Below are positions 1-8,217 of a stretch of 64,000 bases of DNA, in pieces. The stretch is from Haloarculaceae archaeon H-GB1-1 (lineage in GTDB: Archaea > Halobacteriota > Halobacteria > Halobacteriales > Haloarculaceae). The stretch covers positions 1-64,000 of the forward strand of contig JARUKX010000010.1 of the NCBI GenBank assembly GCA_029688825.1, in the 5' to 3' direction. Each line of letters begins with the position of its first letter. Within the stretch, counting starts at the first letter, position 1. Under the pieces are notes generated by a model. It saw only the letters and a program-made list of their open reading frames with translations, searched no databases and had not been told where the DNA came from. The position numbers and the translations under genes were made by a program.

Positions 1-99
1 CAACTCCGCCAGCGTCGCCCCGTTCCGTCGCATGACTTCTTCGAGTATCGTGAGCGACGTCTGGGTCGCCTTGACTTTGGGTTCGCCGTCCGGATTCAT
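1..99 (-). CDS. IclR-family transcriptional regulator, N-terminus only (cut by window edge)
   Basis: The minus strand reads 33 codons from an ATG at 99 to the window edge. The peptide contains TSLTILEEVMRRNGATLAEL, which matches the start of the IclR winged helix-turn-helix and closely resembles the same segment of the IclR gene at 16716 (TSLAVLEAAQELDGATVTEL). A TATA-like box (AATATAAGAG on the minus strand, about 125-134) lies about 28 bases upstream, which supports this start as leaderless. The ligand-binding domain is outside the window. Its target is unknown, but it is one of three IclR genes beside the methylamine genes. Confidence 0.72.
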   Translation of the reverse strand, partial: MNPDGEPKVKATQTSLTILEEVMRRNGATLAEL

Positions 100-1164
100 G
101 ACGGATTTTTCTTCTCCGCTCCTCTTATATTGTTCGGTAATACTGGACAACGAACGCGAACGATTCCCGCAGATCGCCGTCGAAATACGGATTCGTTGGC
201 GGTTCGGCAGGGGACTGCCGTTCCCGCTTTCGAGTGTGCCGTCCCACTGCCGTCACGGTAACGGAACCGAACTCGAGCAATCGTCCGAACTCGCCGAGCA
301 ACTTCGATAGACTCGACGGCTGCGTCATCGAGAGGTACCGATCCGTCCAGTACTACTACACGGAGATCTCGTGCTGATGCAGATTCGGAGCCCGACCACT
401 CCGTTCAGTTAGCTCGTATTACAAATATACGTGTGTAACCGATGACTTTCCATGGTCGCCGAATGGCATCGGAGCGTCTCTACACGAGGTGGTCCAGCAT
501 TAGTGCAAATCAGACGATACTGACAGCACGTCAGCCGATGTGGGCCGTCTGGTCGAGTGCTCACCCATCGGTGCACCGTTTCGGTTTGCTTCGGTACCGC
601 GTGATCACGGTGGCGAGCAGGCGCCGTACTTCGAAACCGGTAGTTCGCCCGACGCCACGTCGAGGTGAGATGGGGTCCCGGTGATTGCCGTCGCACTCGA
701 GACGGCCGTAGACTATTATATGACGATGACCCGTTCCAATATTCATCGAATGAAGTATATTATCCAGTTGGGGATATCGACGACTGCACTCTCTACTCTA
801 CGTTTCGAAACCTGATGGCGGAGAGGTATAAAGCGCGACAGAAACTAATTGATTCTCACTCTATCCGTGTATATAATAAAGATACTGTATAATACGACGA
901 AAGCGTTCGACAAAATGGATACCGGGAATCGGACTGATTGACGTCGCATTTTCCACCGATCCTATCTAAACCCTCGTAAGTTATAGCAATATTATATACC
1001 TTCGAGATTGAGGTATACGAGTGCTGAAGTGACTCTCGTTCAGCGACCACAACTCCGCGACCGGTGACGGCACCTGCTGGTCGACGAAGCCGACGCTCAC
1101 CGTGCGTTCGTCTCGTTCGCGAAAACGGCGTCAGCGAGTCGGAACCCCGAAACGACCCGTCTCG
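100..1164. other. Long gap without a convincing gene
   Basis: No reading frame here has haloarchaeal codon use or a recognisable motif. The left end carries the minus-strand promoter of the IclR gene. A 20-bp palindrome lies at 419-438. Positions of about 700-1020 are AT-rich compared with the rest of the window. The short overlapping frames look like chance ORFs. Confidence 0.6.
419..438. promoter_or_regulatory. 20-bp palindrome, TTACR-N10-YGTAA family, site 1
   Basis: The sequence is TTACAAATATACGTGTGTAA. It has 5-bp arms TTACA/TGTAA and a central TA. It is the first of six copies of TTACRnnnnTAnnnnYGTAA in the window and lies about 320 bases upstream of the truncated IclR gene. It is a probable binding site for a dimeric regulator, and the regulator is unknown. 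Confidence 0.6.
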
Positions 1165-3639
1165 TCAGAACGACTTCAGTTTCGAGTCGTCGGGGTCGAA
1201 CGCCGGTCCGTCGGTCACGGTTGCGGCGTAGCGGTCGTCCTCGTACTTGATTTCGACGTCGCTCCCCGGACCGACGTCCGACGGCAGGTAGGCGAAGGCG
1301 AGTCCCGAGTCGACCGAGTAGCCGTACTCGGCGGAGGTGACGTAGCCGACCACGTCGTCGCCGTCGAACACGGGCTTTCTGGGCATCACGACGGCTCCGG
1401 GATCCTGAAGTTCGAGCGTCCGAAGTCGTTCGTCGGGCGCGCTCGCAGCCGCTACCGCGTCGCTGCCGAGGAAGTCGCCGTCGTCGACCGCGAACTCCAG
1501 GCCGGCTTGCGCCGGCGTCGTCACCGGGTCGACGTCGGTTCCCCAGGCGACGTAGCCCTTCTCCATGCGCATCGACCCGAGCGCGCCGTCGCCCATCGGG
1601 ACGGCGTCGTACTCCTCGCCGGCGTCCCGGAGCAGTTCCCAGAGGCGGCCGCCGTACTCCGTCGGCGCGTGGAGTTCCCAGCCGGGTTCGCCGACGTACG
1701 AGAGGCGCTGCGCCCGCACCGGGATACTGCCCACGGCTATCTCGTCGGCCGTGTAGTACGGGAAGCCACTGTCCGACACGTCGGCGGTCGTGACCGACTC
1801 CAGGACGGCCCGCGCGTCGGGCCCCCAGAGACCTATCGCAGTCGTGCCAGACACCCGGTTTGTGATGGCGACGTCGGCGTCCCGGGGGGCGTTGTCCTGC
1901 ATCCACCCGTGCTGGAGTCGGCCGGCGCGGCCGCCGCTGGCGGTCACGACGAACCGGTCCGGTCCCAGCCGCGTGACGGTCGCGTCGCCTTCGATGCCGC
2001 CGTCGCGGTTCAACAACAGCGCGTAGCGGACCGCTCCGGGGTCGACGTCCAGGTTCCGGGAGAAGAGGTGCTGGACGGTTTCCAGTGCGTCCGGGCCGGT
2101 GATCTCGATGGTGTTGAACAGCGAGAGGTCACAGAGGCCGACGCCGTCGCGGACCGCGAGGTGCTCCGCGCCCTCGATGGGCGACCAGTACTCGGCCTCC
2201 CAACCCGTCCGCTCGGGGACGTCGTACTCGTCGAGAAGGCTCTCGTTCGCGTCGTACCACCGGGGTCGCTCCCAGCCGTCGACGTCGAAGAAGGTACCGC
2301 CGAGGTCGTCCTGGGCGGCGTAGAATGGGCTTCGGCGGAGGCCGCGCGGCTTCTCGTCCGGTTCCTTCGGGTGGACGACGTCGTAGTGCTCACCGAAGTC
2401 CTCGTGGGCGCGCGTCCGAAGGTACTCGGGCGTCGTCACGTGCGGTTCGAACCGGTCGACGCGGAGGTTCGTGACGTCGACGGGGCCGTCGTCGAGCGCG
2501 GGCGTGCCGTCGGTCATCCACTCGGCCATGAGCTTGCCGACGCCGCCGGCGTGCGTGATGTAGACGTGGAGCGCCAGCCAGAGGCCGTCGACGTCCGGTG
2601 CGGGGCCGAGCAGCGGGAGGCCGTCGGGGGAGAACCCGAGCAGGCCGTCGAAGCCGTCGACAATCTCGGAGCCGTCGAGCGCCGGCAGTTCGGACTGGAC
2701 GTCCTCGTAGATCGGGTCGAAGTCGGCCGGCGTGTACGGGAGTTTCGCAGGCGCGTCGTCCTCGTCGGGGTGGGAGAGGTCGTGCGGGTCGACGATGCGG
2801 GCGTCGTGGCGGTACGAGCCGATCCCAACGGCGTCGTTCGTCGGCCCCTCCTCGCGGAAGTACAGTCGGATGTCCTTGTTCCGGAGGATGGGATGGCTGT
2901 CGAGGCCCTCCATCGTCGGGACGTCCTCGGTGATTGCGTACTGGTGGACGACCGGGAGATACGGGAGCTCGACGTCGACCATCTCCTCCAGCAGCGGTGC
3001 CCAGAGGTTCGTCGCCGCCAGCACGGTATCGGTCTCGACGGTACCGCGGTCGGTCTCGACGGCCGTGACCGAGCCGTCCGCCGTCTCGATGTCTGTGACG
3101 GTCGTGTGGGGAACGAAGCGCGCGCCGTTGTCCTGCGCGCGCCGACCCATCGCCTCCGCGGCGACGACCGGATTCGTGTAGCCGTCGGTCGCGGCGTAGA
3201 ACGCGCCCTGCAGGGAGTCCGCACCATCGAGCAGCGGTGCGACCTCGGGAATCTCCGCGGGCGAGAGCAGTTGCGCGTCGGAGACGCCCCATGCGAGCCC
3301 CAGTTCCTGCTTGCGCCGCATCGCGTCCATCACCTCCTCGGAGAGCGCGAACTCGACGTTCCCGACCTGTTCGAGGGCGGGCGTCCCGTCGACGGAGAGG
3401 TCCGAGAAGAGGTCGACGGTGTACTGGCCGATGCGGCTGAACGACTTCGAGGAAACCGTCTCGATGGTCATCGCGGGAGCGTGCGACGTCGAGCCCCCGG
3501 TATCGAAGATGGGGCCCTGTTCGACGACGACCACGTCATCGCGGCGTTCGGAGAGGTGGTACGCGACGGCACAACCGACGATGCCGGCACCGACGATGAC
3601 GGTGTCGGCACTGTCTGGCAATGGCTGACTCTCGCTCAT
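1165..3639 (-). CDS. FAD-dependent oxidoreductase/GcvT fusion (dimethylglycine/sarcosine dehydrogenase type)
   Basis: This 824-residue protein has the domain order of dimethylglycine and sarcosine dehydrogenases. An N-terminal DAO-type FAD domain carries the dinucleotide loop VGAGIVGC near residue 16, followed by the FAO_M linker region and a C-terminal GcvT aminomethyltransferase domain. His53 in GSTSHAPAM aligns with the histidine that binds FAD covalently in mammalian dimethylglycine dehydrogenase. The expected reaction is oxidative N-demethylation of a di- or monomethylated amino acid, with the one-carbon unit captured on tetrahydrofolate. It sits next to a racemase-family gene and an MttB-family gene on the same strand. 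A close paralogue lies at 59933-62434. The exact substrate (dimethylglycine, sarcosine or N-methylproline) cannot be read from the sequence. Confidence 0.88.
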   Translation of the reverse strand: MSESQPLPDSADTVIVGAGIVGCAVAYHLSERRDDVVVVEQGPIFDTGGSTSHAPAMTIETVSSKSFSRIGQYTVDLFSDLSVDGTPALEQVGNVEFALSEEVMDAMRRKQELGLAWGVSDAQLLSPAEIPEVAPLLDGADSLQGAFYAATDGYTNPVVAAEAMGRRAQDNGARFVPHTTVTDIETADGSVTAVETDRGTVETDTVLAATNLWAPLLEEMVDVELPYLPVVHQYAITEDVPTMEGLDSHPILRNKDIRLYFREEGPTNDAVGIGSYRHDARIVDPHDLSHPDEDDAPAKLPYTPADFDPIYEDVQSELPALDGSEIVDGFDGLLGFSPDGLPLLGPAPDVDGLWLALHVYITHAGGVGKLMAEWMTDGTPALDDGPVDVTNLRVDRFEPHVTTPEYLRTRAHEDFGEHYDVVHPKEPDEKPRGLRRSPFYAAQDDLGGTFFDVDGWERPRWYDANESLLDEYDVPERTGWEAEYWSPIEGAEHLAVRDGVGLCDLSLFNTIEITGPDALETVQHLFSRNLDVDPGAVRYALLLNRDGGIEGDATVTRLGPDRFVVTASGGRAGRLQHGWMQDNAPRDADVAITNRVSGTTAIGLWGPDARAVLESVTTADVSDSGFPYYTADEIAVGSIPVRAQRLSYVGEPGWELHAPTEYGGRLWELLRDAGEEYDAVPMGDGALGSMRMEKGYVAWGTDVDPVTTPAQAGLEFAVDDGDFLGSDAVAAASAPDERLRTLELQDPGAVVMPRKPVFDGDDVVGYVTSAEYGYSVDSGLAFAYLPSDVGPGSDVEIKYEDDRYAATVTDGPAFDPDDSKLKSF

Positions 3640-3663
3640 GGGTTACGTGTTCGAGTAGCACAC

Positions 3664-3671
3664 GATAAAAC
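3664..3671 (-). promoter_or_regulatory. TATA-like box for the FAD/GcvT gene
   Basis: The minus strand reads GTTTTATC, centred about 28 bases before the ATG at 3639. This spacing predicts a leaderless transcript. Confidence 0.55.
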
Positions 3672-3696
3672 TTTCCCGCTTGCCGGGGACGCGGAT

Positions 3697-4725
3697 TCAG
3701 ACAGTGAATCCGTTCACGGGGTCGTCGGGTCGCTTGACGAACGTGTGCTCGCCGATGATGTGTGCGTCTCCCGTCACTTCGGGCGTGACGACGGTGTAGC
3801 CGTCGCGCTGTTCGGCGTCGACGACGCGGCTCCGGAAGCGCGTGTCGATGACGCTTTCGTGGACGAACTCCTCGTCGAGTCCTATATCGCCCTGTGTGTA
3901 CTTGAGCGCCGCCTTCGCGCAGGTGCCGGTGCCGCAGGGCGAGCGGTCGACCTGGACGCGGTCACCGAATATCACCGTGTTCCGGTCGACGTCGCGACCC
4001 TCGGGTCCGCCGCCGGTCGCCGACCGATAGAACTCGACCGCCTGCAGCTCCGGTCTGGCCTCTCGAAAGGGGTGCTCGAAATCGAGGCGGTCGTTAATCC
4101 GGTCGTGTAGCTGCTCGGACAGCGACCGGAGTTCGGGGATGTTCTCGGGCTCGATGTCGACGCCGATATCGTCGACGGACACCATCGCGAAGTACTCGCC
4201 GGAACTGACGACGTCGACGTCGACGGCTCCGACGTCGTCGAGTCGGACCTCGACGTCGTCGTAGACGAACGCCTCGACGTTCCGCATCGACACCTCAGTG
4301 ACGGTCCCGTCCTCGACGACGGGGTACGCCCGGACGAGGCCCGCGGGCGTTTCGAGCGTTATCTCGTCTGCGGGCTCGAGCCTGCCGGTCTCTATCAGCG
4401 CGGTCACGAGGCCGATGGTGGCGTGTCCGCACATGTCGCCCGTGGAACTCACGTGCGCGAAGAAGACGCCCAGGTCGGCCTCGGGGGCCTGGGGCTCGAC
4501 CGGGAACGCGCCGTACATGTCGGCGTGACCACGCGGCTCCTGCATCAGGAGGCGACGGACCCAGTCGTGGTGGTCCTCGAAGTGACGCATCTTCTCGCGC
4601 ACGCTCCCGTGGTCGGGAACGAACTCGTCGAGTCCGTCGACGACGATGCGCGTCGGCTCGCCCGCGGTGTGGGTCTCGATGGTCTCGAACGGTACCTCTC
4701 TCGACGGCGCGCTCTCGTTGGTCAT
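3697..4725 (-). CDS. Proline racemase / 4-hydroxyproline epimerase family protein
   Basis: The 342-residue product carries both catalytic cysteines of the family: Cys99 in DMCGHATIG and Cys264 in DRSPCGTGTC. Trans-3-hydroxyproline dehydratases of this fold carry Thr at the second position, so a two-base racemase or epimerase is more likely. Expected chemistry is interconversion of L- and D-proline, or epimerisation of hydroxyproline at C2. The start is the first ATG (4725); two codons upstream would require a TTG start. It lies between the FAD/GcvT gene and an MttB-family gene on the same strand. That fits handling of proline or N-methylproline produced from proline betaine, although this link is inferred from position only. 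Confidence 0.85.
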   Translation of the reverse strand: MTNESAPSREVPFETIETHTAGEPTRIVVDGLDEFVPDHGSVREKMRHFEDHHDWVRRLLMQEPRGHADMYGAFPVEPQAPEADLGVFFAHVSSTGDMCGHATIGLVTALIETGRLEPADEITLETPAGLVRAYPVVEDGTVTEVSMRNVEAFVYDDVEVRLDDVGAVDVDVVSSGEYFAMVSVDDIGVDIEPENIPELRSLSEQLHDRINDRLDFEHPFREARPELQAVEFYRSATGGGPEGRDVDRNTVIFGDRVQVDRSPCGTGTCAKAALKYTQGDIGLDEEFVHESVIDTRFRSRVVDAEQRDGYTVVTPEVTGDAHIIGEHTFVKRPDDPVNGFTV

Positions 4726-4844
4726 TGCCAACCTGTACCAGTATCACTCTCACGCAAGGGGATAACGGTTGTCCCCGGTCGCCTCCGCTGGCGATGGGTC
4801 AGCGCCGGCGGGTACCGCAGGAGTCGGTCGACTCCGGCCTCGGC

Positions 4845-6290
4845 TCACGCAAGCCCAAGGATTTCCTCGGTCCGTTCGTCCGCGAACCGTTCGAGGTCGC
4901 GTTCGAGGCCGGCGTCCATCGGCGGGCGTTCGTAGGCTTCGAGGTGCGCCTGGACGCGCTCGTGGGCCTTCTCGCGGGGGTCTTTCGCGCCGTCGTTCTG
5001 CCAGTCGTCGTACGACTGGCGGTCGAACAGGTCCGTGAAGTAGTGCTCGGACTTCGAGTGCTCCAGGGTGTGACGCTCGCTCAGGAAGTGGTCGCCGGAC
5101 TCGACCGACTCGATGAGATCCAGCGCGAACGTCTCCTCGGTGAGTTCGAAGCCGTCGCGGGTGCGCTCGGCGTGGCGGATACGCTCGCAGTCGAGGACGA
5201 ACTTCTCCGGTGACGCGGTGGAGTGTGACTCCATATCGCCCGCCGCGTGGACGACGAAGTTGATGCCGCTATCGAGCGTCGTCTGAAGGGTGAAGGCGGA
5301 TTCGCTGCCGCTCTGTTCGTTCAGCGCCTTCGCGTCGGTTTGCGAACCCCCGCCTCGCGACGGGAGACCGTAGTTACGGGCCATCTGAGCCCCGGCACTG
5401 GTGCACATGCTCCGCTCTGGGCTCCCGATGGCGAGCGAGCCGTGGCGGACGTCGACCTGCGTGCCGAGCGCACCGTAGACAACTGGCGCCCCGGGGTTGA
5501 CGAGTTGCCCGATAACGATGCCAGACAGGTTCTCGGCGTTGACGAGCGCGAGCGTCCCAGCGAGGGTCGCCGGTCCGGACGCGGCCGCCATCACGCCGGG
5601 CGAGATGAGTACCGGCTGCCCGCGTCGTGCGTATTCCATGAGGCCGCCGACCATCTTCGTGTCCCACTGCCGCGGGGGTACCGAATTTACCAGACCGGCG
5701 GCGTATGGCACGCTGAGGTCGGCGTCGTCGACGGCGATGGCGACCATGTCTAACGATGTCGCTGCGCGCTCTTCACCGTAGGTGGACCCCATCACTGGAT
5801 GGTCGGTGAGCGTCAGCGACCGTCGGATCATCTCGACGTGTTTGACCTCCTGGTCGACGTCGTTCGGTTCGCAGGCGTTGTAGCCCGTACAGGTGATGGG
5901 ATCTTCCCGCTGGACGAGCTTCATCATGCGCTCGTAATCGTCGATGGTCGAGGGCCGTCGTCCACTTTCGTACGTGCGGATGTTCGGCGGTCCGTAGACG
6001 GGGGTCATCACGTAGTCGTCGCCGCCGACGGCCACGTCGTTGTCGGGGTTGCGGGCGTGGAGCGTGAATCGCTCGGGCGCGCGCTCGACGCACCGCTCGA
6101 CCAGGTCCGGGGGGAACGAGACGATCTTCGTCTCGCGGTCGACGTCGCAGCCGTGTTCTTCGAGCAGGGCCAGCGCATCCTCGTGGTCGACCCTGATGCC
6201 GAGATCACGGAGGATCTCGAGCGAGCGCTCGTGCAGCCGTTCGACCCCCTCCGGTGTGAGCGGATCCTTCCAGTCGTATGTCGTGTGCAT
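4845..6290 (-). CDS. MttB-family (trimethylamine/betaine) corrinoid methyltransferase, non-pyrrolysine
   Basis: This 481-residue protein matches the MttB superfamily along its full length. It opens with the LTPEGVERLHERSLEILRDL segment and has YGPPNIRTYESG, a VPPRQWD segment and C-terminal LERFADERTEEILG. The frame is continuous with no internal amber codon, so it belongs to the pyrrolysine-free group. Characterised members of that group (MtgB, MtpB, MtcB, MtyB) demethylate glycine betaine, proline betaine, carnitine or gamma-butyrobetaine onto a corrinoid protein. The substrate here is unknown. Its proline-racemase neighbour makes proline betaine a reasonable first test. The cognate corrinoid protein could be either of those at 21267 and 62654. 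A second, more distant paralogue is at 17568-19031. Confidence 0.88.
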   Translation of the reverse strand: MHTTYDWKDPLTPEGVERLHERSLEILRDLGIRVDHEDALALLEEHGCDVDRETKIVSFPPDLVERCVERAPERFTLHARNPDNDVAVGGDDYVMTPVYGPPNIRTYESGRRPSTIDDYERMMKLVQREDPITCTGYNACEPNDVDQEVKHVEMIRRSLTLTDHPVMGSTYGEERAATSLDMVAIAVDDADLSVPYAAGLVNSVPPRQWDTKMVGGLMEYARRGQPVLISPGVMAAASGPATLAGTLALVNAENLSGIVIGQLVNPGAPVVYGALGTQVDVRHGSLAIGSPERSMCTSAGAQMARNYGLPSRGGGSQTDAKALNEQSGSESAFTLQTTLDSGINFVVHAAGDMESHSTASPEKFVLDCERIRHAERTRDGFELTEETFALDLIESVESGDHFLSERHTLEHSKSEHYFTDLFDRQSYDDWQNDGAKDPREKAHERVQAHLEAYERPPMDAGLERDLERFADERTEEILGLA

Positions 6291-6512
6291 TTGCGTGAGC
6301 CTCGTGAACGAGTGACACGTATGTGGGCGACTTGCTTACGACTTTCGATGAGTCCACCGTCCGACTTCGGGACCATCGATTCGTTGCGGGCGGCGTCGCG
6401 TGCAGTCGTTCCGGCGACGGACGATTGCTTGGAGTCCATGACTCGGTGTCTGGATCATGCCTTCGTGCGTGCCTGACCCCGGGGTCGAGTCGATTTTCCA
6501 GCCGGTTCTCTA

Positions 6513-6526
6513 TGAGTGAACTTTAT
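6513..6526. repeat. TGAGTGAACTTYAT repeat, copy 1 (overlaps IclR promoter)
   Basis: The sequence is TGAGTGAACTTTAT. It overlaps the TATA-like box (ACTTTATG) placed about 27 bases before the IclR start at 6553. A second copy (TGAGTGAACTTCAT) follows the same gene at 7332-7345. Flanking copies of this kind suggest autoregulation. Confidence 0.5.
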
Positions 6527-6552
6527 GTAGTAGTGTGTTCACACCACCCAGT

Positions 6553-7314
6553 ATGATTCCTAACGACGATGCGGCGGGCGTGGCGTCTCTGGAGACGTCC
6601 ATCGATATCATCGAGTACCTCGAACGACAGGATGGAGCGCGTATCATCGACATCGCGGAGGCGCTCGACCTCTCGAAGAGTGCGGTCCACAAGCACTTGA
6701 CGTCGCTGCGGCAGCGAGAGTACGTCGTTCAGGAGGGCGATGCGTATTATCTGGGTCTGCGGTTCACCTATCTCGGTGAGGGGGCGTTGACGCGGAAGGA
6801 ATCGTACATTCGGGTCCGAAATCTCGCGAGTCGACTGTCCACGGAGACGGGACTCGAATCCGGCGTCATCATCGAGGAGAACGGACGAGGCGCGTACCTG
6901 AAATCGGAGACGGAGGACGTCGGCCGACTGCACATGGGTCCGAAACTCGGCGATCGGACGCATCTCCACACGACCGCCGCCGGCAAGTCGATACTCGCGG
7001 CGATGCCTCCGGAACAGGTCGACCAAGTGGTCGACCACTGGGGCCTGCCCGCCATGACGGAGAACACCATCACCGACCGAAAGGAACTGCTAGCCGATCT
7101 CGAACGGATACGGGAGCGCGGCTACGCTATCAACGACGAGGAGAACTCCCCCGGCATCCAGGCCATCGCCACCGACGTCCAGAGGAGAGACGGGACCGTT
7201 CTCGGCGGTATCGGACTGACGATGTCGCACTTCCAGACGGACAGCGAGTGGTTCCAGACGCGACTCCCCGAGACGCTTCTCGACCACGTCGCGGAGTTCG
7301 AGGAGACGCTGTGA
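6553..7314 (+). CDS. IclR-family transcriptional regulator
   Basis: This is a 253-residue regulator with an N-terminal winged HTH (IIDIAEALDLSKSAVHKHLTSL) and a C-terminal IclR effector-binding domain. The effector domain includes the LHTTAAGKSILAAMP stretch typical of the family. I start it at the ATG at 6553; a GTG six codons upstream is in frame, but the TATA-like box at about 6521-6528 fits the ATG as a leaderless start. It is divergent from the MttB gene at 4845-6290, so it is the obvious candidate regulator of that gene. The flanking repeats at 6513 and 7332 are possible operators. Confidence 0.9.
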   Translation: MIPNDDAAGVASLETSIDIIEYLERQDGARIIDIAEALDLSKSAVHKHLTSLRQREYVVQEGDAYYLGLRFTYLGEGALTRKESYIRVRNLASRLSTETGLESGVIIEENGRGAYLKSETEDVGRLHMGPKLGDRTHLHTTAAGKSILAAMPPEQVDQVVDHWGLPAMTENTITDRKELLADLERIRERGYAINDEENSPGIQAIATDVQRRDGTVLGGIGLTMSHFQTDSEWFQTRLPETLLDHVAEFEETL

Positions 7315-7331
7315 CCTCCTCCTGTTTCCTG

Positions 7332-7345
7332 TGAGTGAACTTCAT
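7332..7345. repeat. TGAGTGAACTTYAT repeat, copy 2 (just after IclR stop)
   Basis: The sequence is TGAGTGAACTTCAT, 13 of 14 bases identical to copy 1 at 6513 and in the same orientation. It lies 17 bases after the IclR stop codon. A 20-bp palindrome follows at 7365. Confidence 0.45.
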
Positions 7346-7364
7346 ACGTGGTACGGGGCACTAA

Positions 7365-7384
7365 TTACACAGATAGTTTTGTAA
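7365..7384. promoter_or_regulatory. 20-bp palindrome, TTACR-N10-YGTAA family, site 2
   Basis: The sequence is TTACACAGATAGTTTTGTAA. It has arms TTACA/TGTAA and a central TA. It lies 51 bases after the IclR gene, in the long gap before the luciferase-like gene. Confidence 0.6.
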
Positions 7385-8217
7385 GGGGTAGTTTCCTGTT
7401 GGAGAACGAGCTCGTCACGTGATGCAATTCCCGGCCGTCGCGACGCAGTCGCAAGACGCGTCAGCGACTTCCTTGTACTGTCGGCAGTAAGCCCGTCGAG
7501 AACTTCGGCGTCCCGGGTGGCCGAAATTCCTCACGACGTCACAGCCAACAGTATCTGCGCGTTTATCGAGTGACCGCGGTCTCGGCGTCGTTCGTCTCCG
7601 GCGAGTCTCGCTGCTGGACCGACTCCGTTTCGCTTCCGTCTCGTTCTCGGGCGACGATTCGCACGGCGTGACGACAACCTCGCCAGAGCGGTCCGAGTAC
7701 CGGTCACTACGTCTCTCCGGAAGTTGTATCTGTTCCTTTACTATATAGGGTTATTTATATAAATGCCACACCATTCACAGTCGCTGGTCTGCTCGATGTA
7801 GTAGATATTACGATAGTCGGTCCATATATCTAAGAATAATTTAGAATACTGGATAATAATTGAATAATAAATCTAGCTATATATGAATGAAAGTTTTTAT
7901 GGCAGTGGATGGTTGACGCTGTCATTCAACACCGAGTCGTATCTTGAAAGCAGTCTAATCGGTTATTTTCCGGTTCAAACCGTCTTCTCGTTCCGAATCG
8001 CTGCTGATCACTTCCAGCCGGGGAATACATCATATCTATTTTAGGAGGGCAATAATATTTTGTATATTATATATGGCGATTGCTCATACAGCCGGCAGTA
8101 TCAATATCGAATGGGGCCTCTTTGGTGTCCGGACGCCGAATGGATTGGGCACCTCGACAGGTCGAGGACAAGTTCGTGCGGCCCAATAACTAATATTTCT
8201 CGCCTGTTCGTTACCCC

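Larger units (their letters stand above)
7315..8217. other. Long gap, partly strongly AT-rich, no gene seen
   Basis: About 900 bases hold no credible coding frame. Contents are the second TGAGTGAACTTYAT repeat (7332), the TTACR palindrome (7365), a 22-bp inverted repeat TTCGGC-N10-GCCGAA (7504-7525), and an AT-rich stretch of about 7735-8075 that contrasts sharply with the neighbouring genes. The promoter of the next gene (TATA-like CTAATATTTC near 8190) lies at the right end. Confidence 0.6.

Noticed and set aside
125-328. 67-codon frame on the minus strand
   Set aside because: Its 3' end overlaps the promoter of the truncated IclR gene, and it has no promoter or recognisable family of its own.
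1102-4110. Open frame of about 1000 codons on the plus strand
   Set aside because: It is antisense to the FAD/GcvT and racemase-family genes, which have clear domains and promoters. Its composition (Arg/Val-rich, few protein motifs) is that of a GC-rich shadow frame.
4845-6290. Pyrrolysine-containing TMA methyltransferase
   Set aside because: Both MttB-family genes are single open frames without an internal amber codon, so nothing supports pyrrolysine or true trimethylamine specificity.
6409-6421. Additional TTCCG palindrome upstream of MttB copy 1
   Set aside because: TTCCG-GCGA-CGGA has a 4-base spacer and an incomplete right arm, so it does not fit the family defined by the other five sites.
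7960-7985. tRNA-like T-arm (GGTTCAAACC) in the AT-rich gap
   Set aside because: The surrounding sequence cannot form the other cloverleaf arms.
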